Of a stretch of 6,091 bases of DNA, positions 5,450 to 6,091 are shown piece by piece (within the stretch, counting starts at the first letter, position 1; each line of letters opens with the position of its first letter). The stretch covers positions 1 to 6,091 of the forward strand of contig JAJCYJ010000169.1 in assembly GCA_029262975.1 (NCBI GenBank), written 5' to 3'. The notes beneath the pieces are model-generated. The model was given only the letters and a program-made list of their open reading frames with translations, ran no database searches and had not been told where the DNA came from. The translations under genes were made by a program, and so were the position numbers. Origin of the DNA: Saprospiraceae bacterium. Lineage in GTDB: Bacteria; Bacteroidota; Bacteroidia; Chitinophagales; Saprospiraceae.

Positions 5450-5860
5450 ATGGAAAAACATACCAATCTTGATGATGCAACATTTGTCAAGCAGTTTGAG
5501 GATGGAACGCTCGATCCAAGTATCTTTAGCCATGAGGCGCATATGAGGTTAGCCTGGATTCACATTAGAAAGTATGGCACTGATCAGGCATGTAAAAATA
5601 TCTGTCATCAAATTTTACAATTTGATATTAAAAATGGTAAAGGAGAAAAATTCCATAAGACGATAACAGTTGCCGCCGTGAAGGTTGTCAACCATTTCTT
5701 GACAAAATCTAAAAGTGAAACCTTTGATGACTTCATAAAGGAATTCCCACGATTAAAAAATCAATTCAAGAGTTTATTAGATTACCATTACGGGTTTGAC
5801 ATTTATAATTCTGAGCTGGCAAGAGATGAATATATTGAACCTGATTTATGTCCTTTTTGA
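5450..5860 (+). CDS. Conserved protein of unknown function with FSHEAHxRLAW motif
   Basis: This complete 136-residue soluble protein has no signal peptide or membrane helix. Its pattern resembles a family of unnamed bacterial proteins I recall without a function: an opening F...FEdgTLdP, then FSHEAHMRLAWIHIRKYG at about 26-43, a glycine-flanked linker (IKNGKGEKFHKTITVAAVKVV at about 60-80), and the C-terminal ARDEYIEPDLCPF at 124-136. His28, His31 and His69 with Thr71 sit in the most conserved-looking blocks and could bind a metal or form an active site, but this is inference from residue type only. The middle is helical and Lys-rich. The start at 5450 (MEKHTNLDDATF) leaves a natural N-terminus. 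It stands 130 bp after the TerB-like gene and converges on the minus-strand propeller gene. I cannot assign a role. Confidence 0.78.
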   Translation: MEKHTNLDDATFVKQFEDGTLDPSIFSHEAHMRLAWIHIRKYGTDQACKNICHQILQFDIKNGKGEKFHKTITVAAVKVVNHFLTKSKSETFDDFIKEFPRLKNQFKSLLDYHYGFDIYNSELARDEYIEPDLCPF

Positions 5861-5948
5861 ATTATATAATCTGCTAAAAACGCGATTACAAGTATGTCCA
5901 ATTCTTGTATTCTATCCGAAATGCGATGTACAGTGGAAGTTGTAGACT
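5861..5948. other. Convergent spacer with weak hairpin
   Basis: These 88 bp separate two convergent stop codons. TACAAG (5887-5892) and CTTGTA (5904-5909) form a 6-bp stem over an 11-base loop. This is the best candidate for a shared terminator here, but it is AT-rich and lacks a clear T tract on either side. Confidence 0.3.
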
Positions 5949-6091
5949 CTAATTAATATGCAAATCTAATTCGCAAATTTGATAGTTTCCGTCTCTATAT
6001 GCCGTGATGAGAATTCTATCATCAGTTGGATGCCAAATTGGCAACGTCTCGCCATCGTCATTATATGTAATTCTAATTTGGTTGCTGCCAT
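5949..6091 (-). CDS. C-terminal end of a PD40/TolB-type beta-propeller protein (partial)
   Basis: A minus-strand frame enters from the right edge and ends at TAG (5951-5949), giving 46 whole codons. The peptide begins GSNQIRITYNDDGETLPIWH and continues PTDDRILITAYRDGNYQICE, which is the PD40 (WD40-like) blade pattern 'DGSN..rLT.....P.WSPDG.rI.F.S.RDGNy.IY..d'. The codon cut by the window edge ends in AT, so it could be Asp, completing DGSN. PD40 blades form propellers in TolB-like periplasmic proteins, peptidases of the DPP IV type and outer-membrane proteins. The visible piece is the last blade with only a short tail (LDLHIN), so no catalytic domain follows it. The rest of the protein and its identity lie outside the window. 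Confidence 0.8.
   Translation of the reverse strand, partial: GSNQIRITYNDDGETLPIWHPTDDRILITAYRDGNYQICELDLHIN

Noticed and set aside
1..6091. CRISPR array, tRNA, rRNA, integron attC array, toxin-antitoxin pair or phage genes
   Set aside because: I looked for regularly spaced repeats, tRNA-like folds and adjacent small gene pairs of known types and saw none.

Overview
The window looks like a chromosomal segment of a Bacteroidota bacterium, probably a marine or environmental relative of the Cytophagales/Flammeovirga-type lineages. The evidence is a DUF6090-type membrane protein (a family known essentially only from this phylum), a C-terminal TPR tail of the kind fused to hydrolases in these bacteria, a PD40 propeller end, AT-rich spacers, and no convincing Shine-Dalgarno sequences before the starts. 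The phylum is inferred from protein families; no rRNA or other marker gene is present.

Layout. Bases 1-250 hold the 3' end of a plus-strand TPR protein. It converges on a minus-strand pair: a serine beta-lactamase-like hydrolase (1159-2511) followed 81 bp downstream by a DUF6090 membrane protein (352-1077). A 607-bp spacer (2512-3118) without a credible gene separates this pair from a divergent plus-strand IlvD/Edd-family sugar-acid dehydratase (3119-4870). Then come two small plus-strand genes, a TerB-like helical protein (4942-5319) and a 136-residue conserved protein of unknown function (5450-5860). The right edge holds the minus-strand 3' end of a PD40/TolB-type beta-propeller protein (5949-6091).

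How the genes work together. No pathway or defence system is evident. The dehydratase is the only clear metabolic enzyme: a [2Fe-2S]/Mg2+ sugar-acid dehydratase closest in remembered sequence to L-arabinonate dehydratase, with no sugar-catabolism partner in view. The serine hydrolase and DUF6090 gene may share a transcript. The other genes appear to be independent units.

The least explained DNA is the 2512-3118 spacer. Its central part (about 2601-2770) is 51% G+C by hand count (87 of 170), against 25-29% in the flanks. It contains repeated ACCCGCA words, several inverted repeats and a weak hint of a decayed transposase. A cluster of palindromes follows between it and the dehydratase. This is the best place for a second look, but nothing here proves a new system.
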